From Enterococcus mundtii (GTDB taxonomy: Bacteria > Bacillota > Bacilli > Lactobacillales > Enterococcaceae), in assembly GCF_002947535.1 (NCBI RefSeq), contig NZ_PUAP01000018.1, positions 1 to 64,000 of the forward strand: a stretch of DNA of 64,000 nt, in the 5' to 3' direction. Positions 21,102 to 30,685 of this stretch are shown in pieces (the first letter of the stretch is position 1; each line of letters opens with the position of its first letter). The notes under the pieces were generated by a model that ran no database searches, was not told the origin of the DNA, and saw only the letters and a program-made list of their open reading frames with translations. Position numbers and translations under genes: made by a program.

Positions 21102-21947
21102 TCATTTTTGTTTGACATAATTTTTGATTACTTCTTTGGTTTGAGTGACTTTCTCGGTTAATTTTTCATTCTTTGCCATATAAAAATAAAAAATGATATC
21201 GATCGTTGCAAATTGGGCAAGTAATGAGTTAGTTGCCGCACTTCGGTTCGTGATTTCTTTTGGTCTTGATGTCTGGACAACGACATCTGCCAATTTACTC
21301 AATGGATTATTTCCAAATTGAGTCAATGCGATAACGTCGATCCCCATTTCTTTGGCTAGCTGTCCGATCATCACCACTTCTTTGCTGTTTCCTGAGTTAG
21401 AGACAAGCCATAGGACTTTTTTTGTTTCATTACTCACTAATTGTGGCAATAAGACGTGGATGTCTTTTTCAAAGATGATCGGTTTTCCTACACGAGACCA
21501 TTTTTGGAGGATATCCTCAACGACTAAAGAAGAAGCTCCCACACCATATAGATAAACCGTTTGTGCTTCTTCCAGACGCTCAACGACACGTTGGATCATC
21601 TCTTCTTCTAAAATATCCACGGTTTCTTTGATCGCCACTTGCGCATTGTTTCCTAATTTATGCTTGATCGAATAAAACGATTCATTTGGTTCAATATCAC
21701 TGAAGCCTTCCACGATACCTGCTTGTAGTTCGGTAGAAATAGTGATTTTAAAATCCGTTAAGCTTTGAAATCCAAGTTTTTTGGAGAAACGAACAACTGT
21801 GGGAGCGCTCAGGCCCGCCGCTTCTGCTAACTCATTGGCTGTCATCGTTGGTATTTTTTCTACATGTGTTACGATATAATCTGCTAGTTTTCTTTCGGCA
21901 GAAGAATAGTCATTCATCATACTTTCAATGCGACTCACTACGCTCAT
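21102..21947 (-). CDS. MurR/RpiR-family transcriptional regulator
   Basis: 281 aa with an N-terminal RpiR helix-turn-helix (about 1-77; ANELAEAAGLSAPTVVRFSKKLG) and a C-terminal SIS sugar-phosphate isomerase-like domain (about 125-255; VYLYGVGASSLVVED and WLVSNSGNSKEVV). Such regulators sense phosphosugars. No sugar operon is adjacent; its target is unknown. The ATG at 21947 lies 10 bases after AAGGGA; a GTG three codons earlier is too close. Between this gene and pbpA is a 250-base gap in which I see no gene. Confidence 0.86.
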   Translation of the reverse strand: MSVVSRIESMMNDYSSAERKLADYIVTHVEKIPTMTANELAEAAGLSAPTVVRFSKKLGFQSLTDFKITISTELQAGIVEGFSDIEPNESFYSIKHKLGNNAQVAIKETVDILEEEMIQRVVERLEEAQTVYLYGVGASSLVVEDILQKWSRVGKPIIFEKDIHVLLPQLVSNETKKVLWLVSNSGNSKEVVMIGQLAKEMGIDVIALTQFGNNPLSKLADVVVQTSRPKEITNRSAATNSLLAQFATIDIIFYFYMAKNEKLTEKVTQTKEVIKNYVKQK

Positions 21948-22097
21948 CTCATACACATCCCTTTTTCTAAATGTCTATGTCATTATATCATACTCAAAGG
22001 CAAACAATTCTCATACTAAACAAGAAAATAGAGAATATCCTTTGCTTTCTAACTACTCACCCGATGACTGTTATTCCTAAGAATCAATCGCTAGAAA

Positions 22098-22152
22098 AAA
22101 AGAAGCCAAGATATAAGTGACAACATCTAACACCCCTATCTTGGTTTTTTTT
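22098..22152. terminator. Terminator after the VOC gene
   Basis: Arms CCAAGATA/TATCTTGG with a 23-base loop, flanked by A- and T-runs on both strands. It lies about 90 bases after the VOC gene stop. Moderate strength because of the long loop. Confidence 0.6.
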
Positions 22153-22237
22153 TACTTATCATTTATGAAATTTCACAGGATCAGCCAAATTTTCCCATCT
22201 TAAAGACAAAAATAAAAGAAGTAGCATACAACACAAA

Positions 22238-22642
22238 TTAATAGCCATCATTCAGCTCAAATAAATTCCCTTCTGGATCTCTAAAATAGGCGCTCGTAAA
22301 TCCTCCCCAAGCCTCTATTTTCTGTGGCTTACCTAAAAAAGTGACACCATTTGCGATTAACTTCTCGTAATCCTTTTGGATATCCTTCGTAGGTAATGTG
22401 ATCACCACTGTATCAGACACTCCCGATTCAACGGATTGCGTATACCCGTTGACCAAGGACATTTCTTTTGCTAACGTCATATCAAAACAGGTAGGTTCTC
22501 CTTTAGCCATAGCAAATGACGTATATGGACCTTTTCGATCGCCCCATGTAGGAACTAATCCTAATTTTTTTGTGTAAAAATCATAGCATTCCCCATAATC
22601 CTTTTGAATCAACAACCCGATTTTTGCCTGATTAAAGTTCAT
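22238..22642 (-). CDS. VOC-family (glyoxalase-like) protein
   Basis: 134 aa protein with the paired beta-alpha-beta-beta-beta modules of the vicinal oxygen chelate superfamily. The end AYFRDPEGNLFELNDGY is the typical VOC C-terminal metal-ligand strand (Glu). Members include glyoxalases, dioxygenases and antibiotic-binding proteins; nothing here fixes a substrate. AAGGAG lies 11 bases before the ATG. It is 42 bases downstream of the AraC regulator, probably one transcript. Confidence 0.82.
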   Translation of the reverse strand: MNFNQAKIGLLIQKDYGECYDFYTKKLGLVPTWGDRKGPYTSFAMAKGEPTCFDMTLAKEMSLVNGYTQSVESGVSDTVVITLPTKDIQKDYEKLIANGVTFLGKPQKIEAWGGFTSAYFRDPEGNLFELNDGY

Positions 22643-22684
22643 CTATCGATCACTCCTTTTTTAAGTTACTTTCATTGTAGCAAC

Positions 22685-23488
22685 TTAGTTAAGTAACGTA
22701 TTGGATAGAAGCGACATCTTTCGCTGCTCACTCAACTCAACAAATTCACTGGGTGTGAGGCCAATATTTTTTTTGAACTCATTGATAAAGTGAGACTGAT
22801 CATAATAATTTCCAACAAGCTCTCTTCGATCCGAAGGTTGTTTTAGCAAGGTAGTCAAACTATGATGAAATTTTATGGTCGATAGAGCCAATTGCGGTGT
22901 GAGACCGTAATGCTTTTTGAATAACCGTTGAACATGCCGTGGACTAAGCCTCATATATTCGTATAGTGCTTGTGGGGAAGGCAATTTTTTTATATATAAT
23001 TTCTCAAATAGCTGAATGTATTCAGTCGAAGAGTTAAGTTTGGCTAAGTCAGTCAAATAACCGATCAGCGTTTCTTTCATTTCCTCAATCGTGAGAGTAA
23101 AGAAATGTGTTGTATCAAAATCAGTAGCCACTTCTTCAATGAATAGTACTTGGTCCATCGCTTCAGTTGCCTCTCGACCAGTCAATGCAAAAAAAGCGCC
23201 TGGCTTCAAACGAAAACCAATATAGTGTTCGGGAAACCTTGTGATAAAGTTGAAGTCCGTTTTACTTGAACCGGTATAAAAAATAGATTGATCCAAGACA
23301 TTGACAATTAAATCAATGCAACCATCGGCGATGATCACATCCTTGACCGTACCGCTAAAGTCAAATGAAATAGACTCCCACATACACACCAAGACATCTG
23401 CTAAGTCTGGGAGAACCGTTTCTTTATAATGTATTTTTTCTTCATATGATTGATGAAACAGATGATGAGGTTGGATCGGTTGATACAT
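22685..23488 (-). CDS. AraC-family transcriptional regulator
   Basis: 267 aa. The N-terminal ~150 residues are a DUF6597-like domain (DGCIDLIVNV, FRLKPGAFFALTG), and the C-terminal ~100 residues carry a double helix-turn-helix (SPRHVQRLFKKHYGLTPQLA and YYDQSHFINEFKKNIGLTPSEF), the AraC/XylS signature. The first gene of a short operon with a VOC protein. This domain pair often regulates the adjacent enzyme gene; ligand unknown. Confidence 0.86.
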   Translation of the reverse strand: MYQPIQPHHLFHQSYEEKIHYKETVLPDLADVLVCMWESISFDFSGTVKDVIIADGCIDLIVNVLDQSIFYTGSSKTDFNFITRFPEHYIGFRLKPGAFFALTGREATEAMDQVLFIEEVATDFDTTHFFTLTIEEMKETLIGYLTDLAKLNSSTEYIQLFEKLYIKKLPSPQALYEYMRLSPRHVQRLFKKHYGLTPQLALSTIKFHHSLTTLLKQPSDRRELVGNYYDQSHFINEFKKNIGLTPSEFVELSEQRKMSLLSNTLLN

Positions 23489-23570
23489 TCTCTACGTTCC
23501 CCCTTATTTATCTAATACATTTATTTTAGCATGATCAAGCGTTTTGACGTATGTAATGAGTGCCTCATAA

Positions 23571-23613
23571 AAAAACAGGAAGGAACAATTCTTTGTTGTC
23601 CTTCCTGTTTTTA
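23571..23613 (-). terminator. Terminator after thrS
   Basis: Perfect 12-base stem AAACAGGAAGGA/TCCTTCCTGTTT with a ~14-base loop and T-runs on both strands, about 35 bases beyond the thrS stop. Confidence 0.88.
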
Positions 23614-23647
23614 TTAAATTAGGCGTTGGTTCTCTTACGAACTCGTC

Positions 23648-25582
23648 TTAACGGCTGTAATTATGAACCTCTTCTGCCATCGCATCGACAAAGATATTCA
23701 AATCCTCTACAGCAGTTTCTTTGCTACCATATCGACGGATATTGACTGTTGCATCTGCCACTTCTTTATCCCCAACCACGATTTGGTATGGGATTTTTTG
23801 CGTTTGTGAGGCACGGATCTTATAACCCATTTTTTCATTGCGATCGTCGACTTCTACACGCAAGCCTTTCATTTGTAGACGTTCTTTGATTTCATAAGCG
23901 TAATCTGAATGAGCGTCCACAGAAACTGGGATGATGGTTGCTTGAATCGGTGCCAACCAAGTTGGGAATGCCCCTTTGTAAACTTCTGTCAAGTATGCCA
24001 CAAAGCGTTCCATTGTTGAAACGATGCCTCGGTGGATAACAACTGGACGATGATTATTTTCGCCATCTTCTCCTACATAAGTCAAATCAAAACGTTCTGG
24101 TAATAAGAAGTCTAATTGAATCGTTGATAATGTTTCTTCTGTTCCCAATGCTGTTTTAACTTGGACATCTAATTTTGGTCCGTAGAAGGCCGCTTCTCCT
24201 TCCGCTTCGAAATAGTCAAGTTCCATTTCATCCATCGCAGCTTTTAACATGATCTGTGCTTTTTCCCACATGGCATCATCGTCAAAATATTTGTCTGTGT
24301 TGTTTGGATCACGGTAGCTTAGACGGAAACGATAGTCTGTGATATTGAAATCAGCGTAAACTGCGACCATCAACTCCAACGTACGCTTGAATTCATCTTT
24401 GATTTGATCGGGACGAACAAATGTGTGTCCATCATTCAATGTCATTTCACGTACACGTTGTAAACCAGACAACGCACCTGATTTTTCATAACGGTGCATC
24501 ATACCTAGTTCTGCGATACGGATCGGTAGCTCACGGTATGAATGGATCGTATTTTTGTAGACCATCATGTGATGTGGGCAGTTCATTGGGCGTAATACGA
24601 GCATCTCGCCATCTCCCATATCCATTGGCGGGAACATGTCTTCTTGGTAATGATCCCAGTGTCCTGAAGTTTTGTATAACTCCACGTCACCCATGATCGG
24701 TGTATACACATGTTGATAGCCTAAACTGATTTCTTTGTCTACGATGTAACGTTCGATCGTACGACGGATTGTGGCACCTTTTGGTAACCAGAAAGGTAAA
24801 CCAGAACCAACTTCAGGTGCTACCATGAATAATTCTAATTCTTTTCCTAATTTGCGATGGTCTCTTTCTTTAGCTTCTTCGCGCATTTGGATAAACTCTT
24901 TTAACGCCTTTTTATCAAAAAATGCTGTTCCATAAACACGTTGCATCATTTGGTTATTTGAATTTCCACGCCAGTAAGCTCCTGCCACAGATAATAATTT
25001 GAAGACTTGGATTCGACCAGTTGAAGGGACATGTGGGCCACGGCATAAGTCGATGAACTCTCCTTGTTGGTAGGCAGTGATTACTTCGTCTTCTGGTAAT
25101 TCGCTGATCAGTTCCACTTTGTAAGGATCACTTGCAAAGATTTCTAATGCTTCTTGTTTTGATAACACACGACGTTCAATCGGCAAGTTTTCTTTGACGA
25201 TCGCCATCATTTCCGCTTCGATCGCTGGTAGATCTTCGGCACTGACTTGGCTTTCACCATTGTCTGTATCGTAGTAAAATCCTGAATCGATTGCTGGTCC
25301 TACACCAAAGTGGATATTTGGATATAAACGGCGCATGGCTTGAGCCATCAAGTGAGCACTTGAGTGACGAACCAAACCAAGTGCGTCTTCATGATCAGGT
25401 GTCACGATCTCGATCGAGCCATCCTCTTCGATCCCGCGGTTCAAGTCGATCAGTTCGCCATTCACTTTTCCAGCCAAGGCTTTTTTTGCTAAACTTTTAG
25501 AAATACTTTCTGCAATTTCTGCAGTAGTGATCCCTGGTGCAAACTCTTTGACTGCACCATCAGGAAATGTCATTTTTATCAT
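23648..25582 (-). CDS. thrS: Threonyl-tRNA synthetase
   Basis: Charges tRNA-Thr with threonine in the cytoplasm. 644 aa: an N-terminal TGS domain (1-62), the HxxxH editing domain with [13 protein letters not shown] near residue 73, the class II catalytic core with zinc-site Cys in PMNCPHHMM, and an anticodon-binding domain at about 540-640. Length is standard. AAGGAGG precedes the ATG. A complete T-box leader with a Thr specifier lies directly upstream, so expression rises when tRNA-Thr is uncharged. Confidence 0.97.
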   Translation of the reverse strand: MIKMTFPDGAVKEFAPGITTAEIAESISKSLAKKALAGKVNGELIDLNRGIEEDGSIEIVTPDHEDALGLVRHSSAHLMAQAMRRLYPNIHFGVGPAIDSGFYYDTDNGESQVSAEDLPAIEAEMMAIVKENLPIERRVLSKQEALEIFASDPYKVELISELPEDEVITAYQQGEFIDLCRGPHVPSTGRIQVFKLLSVAGAYWRGNSNNQMMQRVYGTAFFDKKALKEFIQMREEAKERDHRKLGKELELFMVAPEVGSGLPFWLPKGATIRRTIERYIVDKEISLGYQHVYTPIMGDVELYKTSGHWDHYQEDMFPPMDMGDGEMLVLRPMNCPHHMMVYKNTIHSYRELPIRIAELGMMHRYEKSGALSGLQRVREMTLNDGHTFVRPDQIKDEFKRTLELMVAVYADFNITDYRFRLSYRDPNNTDKYFDDDAMWEKAQIMLKAAMDEMELDYFEAEGEAAFYGPKLDVQVKTALGTEETLSTIQLDFLLPERFDLTYVGEDGENNHRPVVIHRGIVSTMERFVAYLTEVYKGAFPTWLAPIQATIIPVSVDAHSDYAYEIKERLQMKGLRVEVDDRNEKMGYKIRASQTQKIPYQIVVGDKEVADATVNIRRYGSKETAVEDLNIFVDAMAEEVHNYSR

Positions 25583-25629
25583 AGGGGTTCCTCCTTTAAA
25601 TTTCCGTTTTTAGCTTCGCCACCAATAAA

Positions 25630-25870
25630 AAAAGTCCTAGTATCTGTACAGATACTAGGACGAAAAATTCGTGGTTCCACCTAATTTTGAATACGCCATG
25701 CGTACTCCTCAAGCGTGATAACGGTACGACCGCCTCTGTTTCAACAAAGGTTTCGAAAGTGGTCATCCTTTGGTTTTCTCCTGGAAAAGTTTCAGCCTAG
25801 CTTTTCCTCTCTTATCGAAGACTCTCAAATTCAGTTGTCTTTCTCATCAATCATCTATGTGTTTATTTAA
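25630..25870 (-). promoter_or_regulatory. T-box riboswitch, threonine (thrS leader)
   Basis: The minus strand holds the T-box core GGTGGAACCACGA (about 25670-25684), directly followed by a terminator with perfect stem GTCCTAGTATCTGTACAGAT... (25634-25661) and a T-run. Upstream is the stem I region with AGAGAG-type motifs, and a probable specifier ACC (Thr) at 25761-25763, placed 5' of the closing strand CTTTC of stem I. Uncharged tRNA-Thr is expected to stabilise the antiterminator. The specifier assignment is by eye; the identity of the element is clear. Confidence 0.92.
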
Positions 25871-25893
25871 CCACTATTATTTCAAAAAATCAA
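25865..25893 (-). promoter_or_regulatory. Candidate thrS promoter
   Basis: Minus-strand -35 TTGATT (25888-25893) and -10 TTAAAT (25865-25870), 17 bases apart, placed just before the T-box leader and just after the tautomerase stop. The -10 is weak. Confidence 0.4.
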
Positions 25894-25906
25894 GCCTCGA
25901 ATCCAC

Positions 25907-26086
25907 TTATTTTTTCCATTCACCATTGACACCATACGTGCCTTTTTTCATTTCGTTGATAATCACATGAATGTGTTCTTTTGGTGCTTGCGTATTTTTA
26001 TGGACAGCCTCGGTGATATCTTTCATCATGTTCTCTAATTGTTCTGGGCTACGTCCTTCGACTAATTCTACGTGTACGAATGGCAT
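25907..26086 (-). CDS. 4-oxalocrotonate tautomerase family protein
   Basis: Short gene of 59 codons plus stop. The translation begins [16 protein letters not shown] and contains [13 protein letters not shown]. Pro2, exposed after Met removal, is the catalytic base of the tautomerase superfamily, and length fits 4-OT (about 60 aa). AAAGGAAG sits 8 bases before the ATG. No catechol pathway is nearby, so the physiological substrate is unknown; such orphans are common in Bacillota. It lies between the P1B ATPase gene and thrS, same strand. Confidence 0.88.
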   Translation of the reverse strand: MPFVHVELVEGRSPEQLENMMKDITEAVHKNTQAPKEHIHVIINEMKKGTYGVNGEWKK

Positions 26087-26190
26087 ATTCTCAACTTCCT
26101 TTCATGATTCATTCTTTTATTGATCAACTATTGCTTCTCTCTTTGCATCATACCGCAAAAAGATTTCAATGGAAAGTCTCTCTTGCCATT

Positions 26191-28008
26191 TTACCTTCCA
26201 TTTTGCGTGATCATGCGATGCTGCTGTTGCTTCGCTGATTTTTTTGCACGCAACGCACTTAAAATGGAAACTGTATCAACCACTTCTTGAAGCATCGCGC
26301 CAAACAATGCTGGAATAACTCCTGTACTGGCAACAATCATCAAAAAGACACAAACAAAGATACCGATCAAAACAGATTGTTTCGCTACTTTCATTGTTTC
26401 TCGAGAAATCATCACTGCTTCTGCCACTCGTTCTAAATCATCCTTTAAAATGACGACATCTGCGCTTTCACTTGCAGCTGTTGAGCCATGTGCGCCCATG
26501 GCGATACCTACATCCGCGACAGTCAAGGCAGGAGCATCATTGACACCATCTCCTACCATCGTGACAGGTCGCTTTTCTTTTGGGATACTAGTTAAAATCG
26601 TTAATTTATCTTGTGGTAAACAACGTGCATGAACTTCGGTCAAGCCAACTTCCTCGGCAATTGCTTCTGCCACAGTACGTCCGTCCCCAGTGACCATCAG
26701 TAAATCGGTGATGCCTTGGGCTTTCAAGCGAGCAATCGTTTTACTTGCTTCTGGGCGGATCGTATCTGAAAAGTAGATCGTTCCGGCGTATTTTCCATCA
26801 ATCGCCACATAGATCGCAGTCGTATCTGTTTTAGCTTCTGGAACATCAATAAAGCGTGCATTCCCTACTTTAACCTGCCTGCCATCAACCGTAGCTGTAA
26901 TCCCTTGGCCTGAGATTTCTTTCAAATCAGTGACTGGCAACAATTGGGGAACTGCTTGAACTAAGGAACGGGCTAAGATATGGGCTGAGCCTTGTTCCGC
27001 ACTCGCCGCTACACGTAATAATTCCGCTTCTGAAAACTCTTGAACTGGAGCAACGCCTGTCACTTCAAGCATCCCTTTGGTGATCGTTCCTGTCTTATCA
27101 AAGGCAATCGTTCTAGTCTCTGCTAATTTTTCTACAGCAGTACCAGTCTTGACAACGATCCCACTTTTACTTGAGCGACTCATCCCTGCAACTAATGCCA
27201 CAGGTGCAGCCAAAATCAATGGACATGGAGAAGCTACAACTAGAACTTGTGCAAAGCGTACTGGATCACCACTGACCCACCAAGCAATCCCACCGATCAC
27301 ATAGGCAATCAACGTAAAAGGAACAGCGTAACGATCTGCCAGACGAACAAAACGTGCGGGTTTTTCTTTCGATTCCTCTACTAGTTTGATAATTAGTTGA
27401 TATTGACTGTCTTCTGCCCGTTTCTCAACGACCATGTGGACAGACGAATCTCCATTGACCGAACCGGACATCAATTCATCACCGACTTTCTTACTCATCG
27501 GTTTTGCTTCTCCAGTCAATGATGCTTCGTCAAATGTGGATTCCCCCATGATCACTCGTCCGTCAGCCGGAACGATTTCTCCTGGTTTGATCACCAGATG
27601 ATCGCCGATCTCAAGTGTGTCTACCGCAACATCAAGTTGTTGATCTCCTTGCAATTTATGGGCAGTTCTTGGCGTATTATCTAATAGGGATTGCAATTCC
27701 TGACCTGCTTTTTTTTGCGCATAGTCTTCCAAACTTTCGCCACCTGTCAACATGATCAAAATCATTAAACTCGCCCAATATTCATTGACGAGCAACGTCG
27801 CAACAATAGCCGTAATCGCTAAGATATCGACCCCATATTTTCCTGAACGCAGCGTTTTGATCATTTCGATAAACATCAAGAAGGCAAGTGTACCACCCGT
27901 GACAGCAATGATCATAAACGCAAGGCGTGGACGATCGAACATAAACTCACTGATCAAAGCTACTACACCGATCAGTAGTGTTATCACAAATTTTTTATAG
28001 TGTGTCAT
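26191..28008 (-). CDS. P1B-type heavy-metal translocating ATPase
   Basis: 605 aa membrane ATPase. Eight predicted helices; actuator TGE at 165-167, ion-site motif SPCP at 260-263 in helix 6, phosphorylation Asp304 in DKTGT, hinge GDGVNDAPAL. There is no N-terminal CxxC metal-binding domain; the His-Pro motif reads SAHILA instead of SEHPLA. SPC (rather than CPC) is typical of the P1B-4-like Co/Zn/Cd/Fe group, but helix 8 has QEVVDTVSIL instead of HEGST, so metal specificity cannot be assigned. AAGGAG lies 9 bases before the ATG. Divergent from helD. Confidence 0.85.
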   Translation of the reverse strand: MTHYKKFVITLLIGVVALISEFMFDRPRLAFMIIAVTGGTLAFLMFIEMIKTLRSGKYGVDILAITAIVATLLVNEYWASLMILIMLTGGESLEDYAQKKAGQELQSLLDNTPRTAHKLQGDQQLDVAVDTLEIGDHLVIKPGEIVPADGRVIMGESTFDEASLTGEAKPMSKKVGDELMSGSVNGDSSVHMVVEKRAEDSQYQLIIKLVEESKEKPARFVRLADRYAVPFTLIAYVIGGIAWWVSGDPVRFAQVLVVASPCPLILAAPVALVAGMSRSSKSGIVVKTGTAVEKLAETRTIAFDKTGTITKGMLEVTGVAPVQEFSEAELLRVAASAEQGSAHILARSLVQAVPQLLPVTDLKEISGQGITATVDGRQVKVGNARFIDVPEAKTDTTAIYVAIDGKYAGTIYFSDTIRPEASKTIARLKAQGITDLLMVTGDGRTVAEAIAEEVGLTEVHARCLPQDKLTILTSIPKEKRPVTMVGDGVNDAPALTVADVGIAMGAHGSTAASESADVVILKDDLERVAEAVMISRETMKVAKQSVLIGIFVCVFLMIVASTGVIPALFGAMLQEVVDTVSILSALRAKKSAKQQQHRMITQNGR

Positions 28009-28156
28009 TTCGTTCAGCTCCTTTCTCCATTTTTAGAATACCTGTTCTCTAAACCCATTTAAACTAAAAACCCCTAAATGAAAACAACTATCACTCTCAT
28101 GTAGTTTTACGTTTATTTTTAGTTAACTCACTTGTGTACCTTTTTTAGTCAAACTG

Positions 28157-28165
28157 TGCTATACT
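28157..28165 (+). promoter_or_regulatory. Extended -10 promoter of helD
   Basis: TGC followed by TATACT (28160-28165), 35 bases before the first ATG. No good -35 hexamer is visible, as is usual for extended -10 promoters. Confidence 0.45.
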
Positions 28166-28199
28166 TTTAATTCGTTATTTACGGCGGAAGGAGTAAACG

Positions 28200-28208
28200 A
28201 TGCAATGA
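28200..28208 (+). promoter_or_regulatory. Two-codon ORF (ATG CAA TGA) overlapping the helD start
   Basis: AAGGAG is 6 bases before an ATG at 28200 that is out of frame with helD and stops after one codon. The helD ATG at 28205 shares bases with that stop (ATGA) and is 11 bases from the RBS. A third ATG at 28209 is out of frame. Translation may reinitiate at helD. Confidence 0.5.
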
Positions 28209-30487
28209 ATGAAAGACAATTAGAACAACAGCATGTGGAAGAAACCACACAAATGATCCAACTTGAACAACGCCTATTGAATCGCAAATTAAGCGACTTG
28301 ACTGAAAAAATGAATGACTCCACAAAAGAAACAGCCAATCACAAAATACGTAGCGGCTCCAACGAGTCTTTTTATGAGTCAGTGGTCGAATACCGCCAAC
28401 ATGAACAAGAATTGCTTTTAAAATACCATACATTAGAATCTCAGCAAAAACGTCTACAAACATTAGAAGTAATGAAAGAAAGTCCTTACTTTGCTCGCAT
28501 CGATTTCAAAGAAGAAGCGGAAAAAGAAACCCTCTATCTAGGAATCGCCTCATTGAGAGATACAGAAGAAGAAACCATCGTGATCGACTGGCGTGCACCG
28601 ATCGCTAATTTGTATTACGAAGGAGAAATCGGCCCCGCTTTTTATGAAACAGATGTCGAAAAAATCGACGTCGAACTTCTATTAAAACGACAGTTCAAAA
28701 TCGTTGAAGGAAAAATCGTCTCGATGGTCGATACATCTGAAGTCATCAATGATGATTTTCTATTAGAAATCTTGGATGATGCATCAAGTGCTCATATGAA
28801 AAACATTGTCTCAACGATCCAAAAAGCACAAAATGCCATCATCCGTGACACCAATAGTAAAGTGATGTTGATCGAGGGAATTGCTGGAAGTGGTAAGACT
28901 TCAGCATTGCTCCAACGTATCGCATTCATCCTTTATCACAATCGGAAATGGCTAGATGCTGAAAACGTCTTATTATTTTCACCGAACCATCTGTTTTCTG
29001 ATTACATCTCCACTGTTTTACCGTCACTTGGTGAAAGTGGTGTTCCGACACAAACATTCAAAAATTATTTACAGCAATTGGTTCCTGAATTTGAGTTGAC
29101 GGAAGAAGAACAACAAGAAGTCGGTTTCCTTTCTGGTGCTGATGACCCGATAAAAACGTTGAAATCCGGATTGACTTTCGTTGATCATCTTGAGACTTAT
29201 ATCCAGACCATCACTGATTTTGGGCCATTGTTCCGTGAGATGAAAATCAATGGTCGAACGATCCTGTCCAAAGAAGCGATCCGAAGATGGTACCAAGAAA
29301 CGAATGAACTACTTCCATTGCATCAACGTCTATCGTTATTACAGACAAAGCTATTGAAAAAATTGGGCGGCCTGCAAAAGGATGAAACCCGTCAGAAGTG
29401 GGTCAAAGAACTTGCTGAAGAACAACTGCAAGAACTATATGCCACCGATCCAAACTTAGAATACACGGAACAAAAAGAAAAATCACTGCGTAAAAAACTC
29501 ACGAATCAAATCGTGAAAAAAAGATTCCGTAAAGTCCATCGAGGAATTTTGCATTATCAATTCGTCAACTTACCAAAACAGTTTCTTCACTTTTTACAAA
29601 CGATTCCTAAGAATATGTTAACCGCACATGGAATCAGCGAAACTGCTTGGAACGAACATCTTCAAGAAGTCAAAATGAACTTACGGAAAAGAGAATTGCC
29701 ACAGGAAGACGCCGTCTTGTACTTCCTATTGATGCGTCGAATCCATCCTGTATCAGTTGCACAAAAGGCAAGGTATATTTTCATTGATGAAATGCAAGAT
29801 TTTGCTCCTTCCCAGGTCGCATTGCTTCAATCGATCTATCCAACTGCGAATCTAACATTTTGTGGGGATCTGAACCAAAATGTCTTTGGGAATGAGACGA
29901 TCACGGCTTCCTTAGAGTCGCTTTTCCCAGAGAAAGAAGTGACGCAGTTCCAATTGACGACAAGCTATCGCTCCACGAAACAGATCACTGATTTTGCCAA
30001 TCATTTCTTAGCTCACGACAATCTTGTAGAAACAACGGCTCGTGAAGGTCGCTTACCGTTGATCGTCCAAAGTGATTCATCTACAAGTAAAATCACTTGG
30101 TTGGAACAAACAATCACTGAAACTAAAGAACAGGCAAAATATTGGCGTACTGCGATCATTGGTAAAACGATCGCTGAATGTGAAGCACTCTATGAACAAT
30201 TACCTAGTTCGCTAAAAGATCAAGTCCAATTGATTGCGGACGAGTCTGATTTTATGAAACGTTCGATTATTCTTCTTCCTGCTTATCTAGCAAAAGGATT
30301 AGAATTTGACCGAGTCTTTTTATGGAATGTCGATGATGCACATTTCAATTCCGGTCATGACAAACAAATCTTATATACGATGTGTACGCGTGCCATGCAT
30401 GAATTGATCCTCTTTACATCAGCGAAAGACGCTTCTTTTCTACAAACATTGGCTACTGAAAATCATGATTCTCTCACTTTAGATTGA
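28205..30487 (+). CDS. helD: RNA polymerase recycling motor HelD
   Basis: 760 aa UvrD/Rep-like ATPase. HelD frees stalled RNA polymerase from nucleic acid. An N-terminal coiled-coil arm (about 1-90, Gln/Glu-rich) precedes a 1A ATPase domain with Walker A EGIAGSGKT near residue 224-232, a long insert, Walker B FIDEMQDFAPSQ, and C-terminal motifs TSYRST and CTRAMHEL. The 1A domain and N-arm fit the Gram-positive class I HelD. Its ATG overlaps the stop of a two-codon ORF that uses the best-spaced RBS (see the site at 28200). Ends at a palindromic repeat that can act as terminator. Confidence 0.92.
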   Translation: MNERQLEQQHVEETTQMIQLEQRLLNRKLSDLTEKMNDSTKETANHKIRSGSNESFYESVVEYRQHEQELLLKYHTLESQQKRLQTLEVMKESPYFARIDFKEEAEKETLYLGIASLRDTEEETIVIDWRAPIANLYYEGEIGPAFYETDVEKIDVELLLKRQFKIVEGKIVSMVDTSEVINDDFLLEILDDASSAHMKNIVSTIQKAQNAIIRDTNSKVMLIEGIAGSGKTSALLQRIAFILYHNRKWLDAENVLLFSPNHLFSDYISTVLPSLGESGVPTQTFKNYLQQLVPEFELTEEEQQEVGFLSGADDPIKTLKSGLTFVDHLETYIQTITDFGPLFREMKINGRTILSKEAIRRWYQETNELLPLHQRLSLLQTKLLKKLGGLQKDETRQKWVKELAEEQLQELYATDPNLEYTEQKEKSLRKKLTNQIVKKRFRKVHRGILHYQFVNLPKQFLHFLQTIPKNMLTAHGISETAWNEHLQEVKMNLRKRELPQEDAVLYFLLMRRIHPVSVAQKARYIFIDEMQDFAPSQVALLQSIYPTANLTFCGDLNQNVFGNETITASLESLFPEKEVTQFQLTTSYRSTKQITDFANHFLAHDNLVETTAREGRLPLIVQSDSSTSKITWLEQTITETKEQAKYWRTAIIGKTIAECEALYEQLPSSLKDQVQLIADESDFMKRSIILLPAYLAKGLEFDRVFLWNVDDAHFNSGHDKQILYTMCTRAMHELILFTSAKDASFLQTLATENHDSLTLD

Positions 30488-30524
30488 TTCGTTTATTAAA
30501 AATAAAAGCATCAGGGGAATCGGT

Positions 30525-30669
30525 CCTCTCGCACCACCTTCAACTGAATATACGGCGAGAACAGAAGTAACCTCTTCAAAAATAAGGCGCCAGCCACAAA
30601 AATTGAAAAAACAATTTTCGTGGCTGGCGCCTTATTTCTCGAGGCTAAACACTTCTATTCCTGCCTCTT
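30525..30669. repeat. Intergenic palindromic repeat, copy 1
   Basis: About 145 bases nearly matching 31645-31788. The core (30580-30637) is a 26-base-arm palindrome around AATAAGGCGCCAGCCAC, followed by the conserved tail TTTCTCGAGGCTAAACACTT. It lies between convergent helD and a hypothetical gene, so it can terminate both. The left part (CTCTCG...ACTGAA...ACGGCG.GAACAGAAGTA) is also shared. The first arm has CACAAAAATTG where the second has CAATTTTCGTG, a one-base mismatch. Confidence 0.9.
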
Positions 30670-30685
30670 TTTATTCATCTATCGG

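Noticed and set aside
28179-28463. Minus-strand 94-codon frame opposite helD
   Set aside because: Antisense to the conserved HelD N-terminus and overlapping its promoter; no support.
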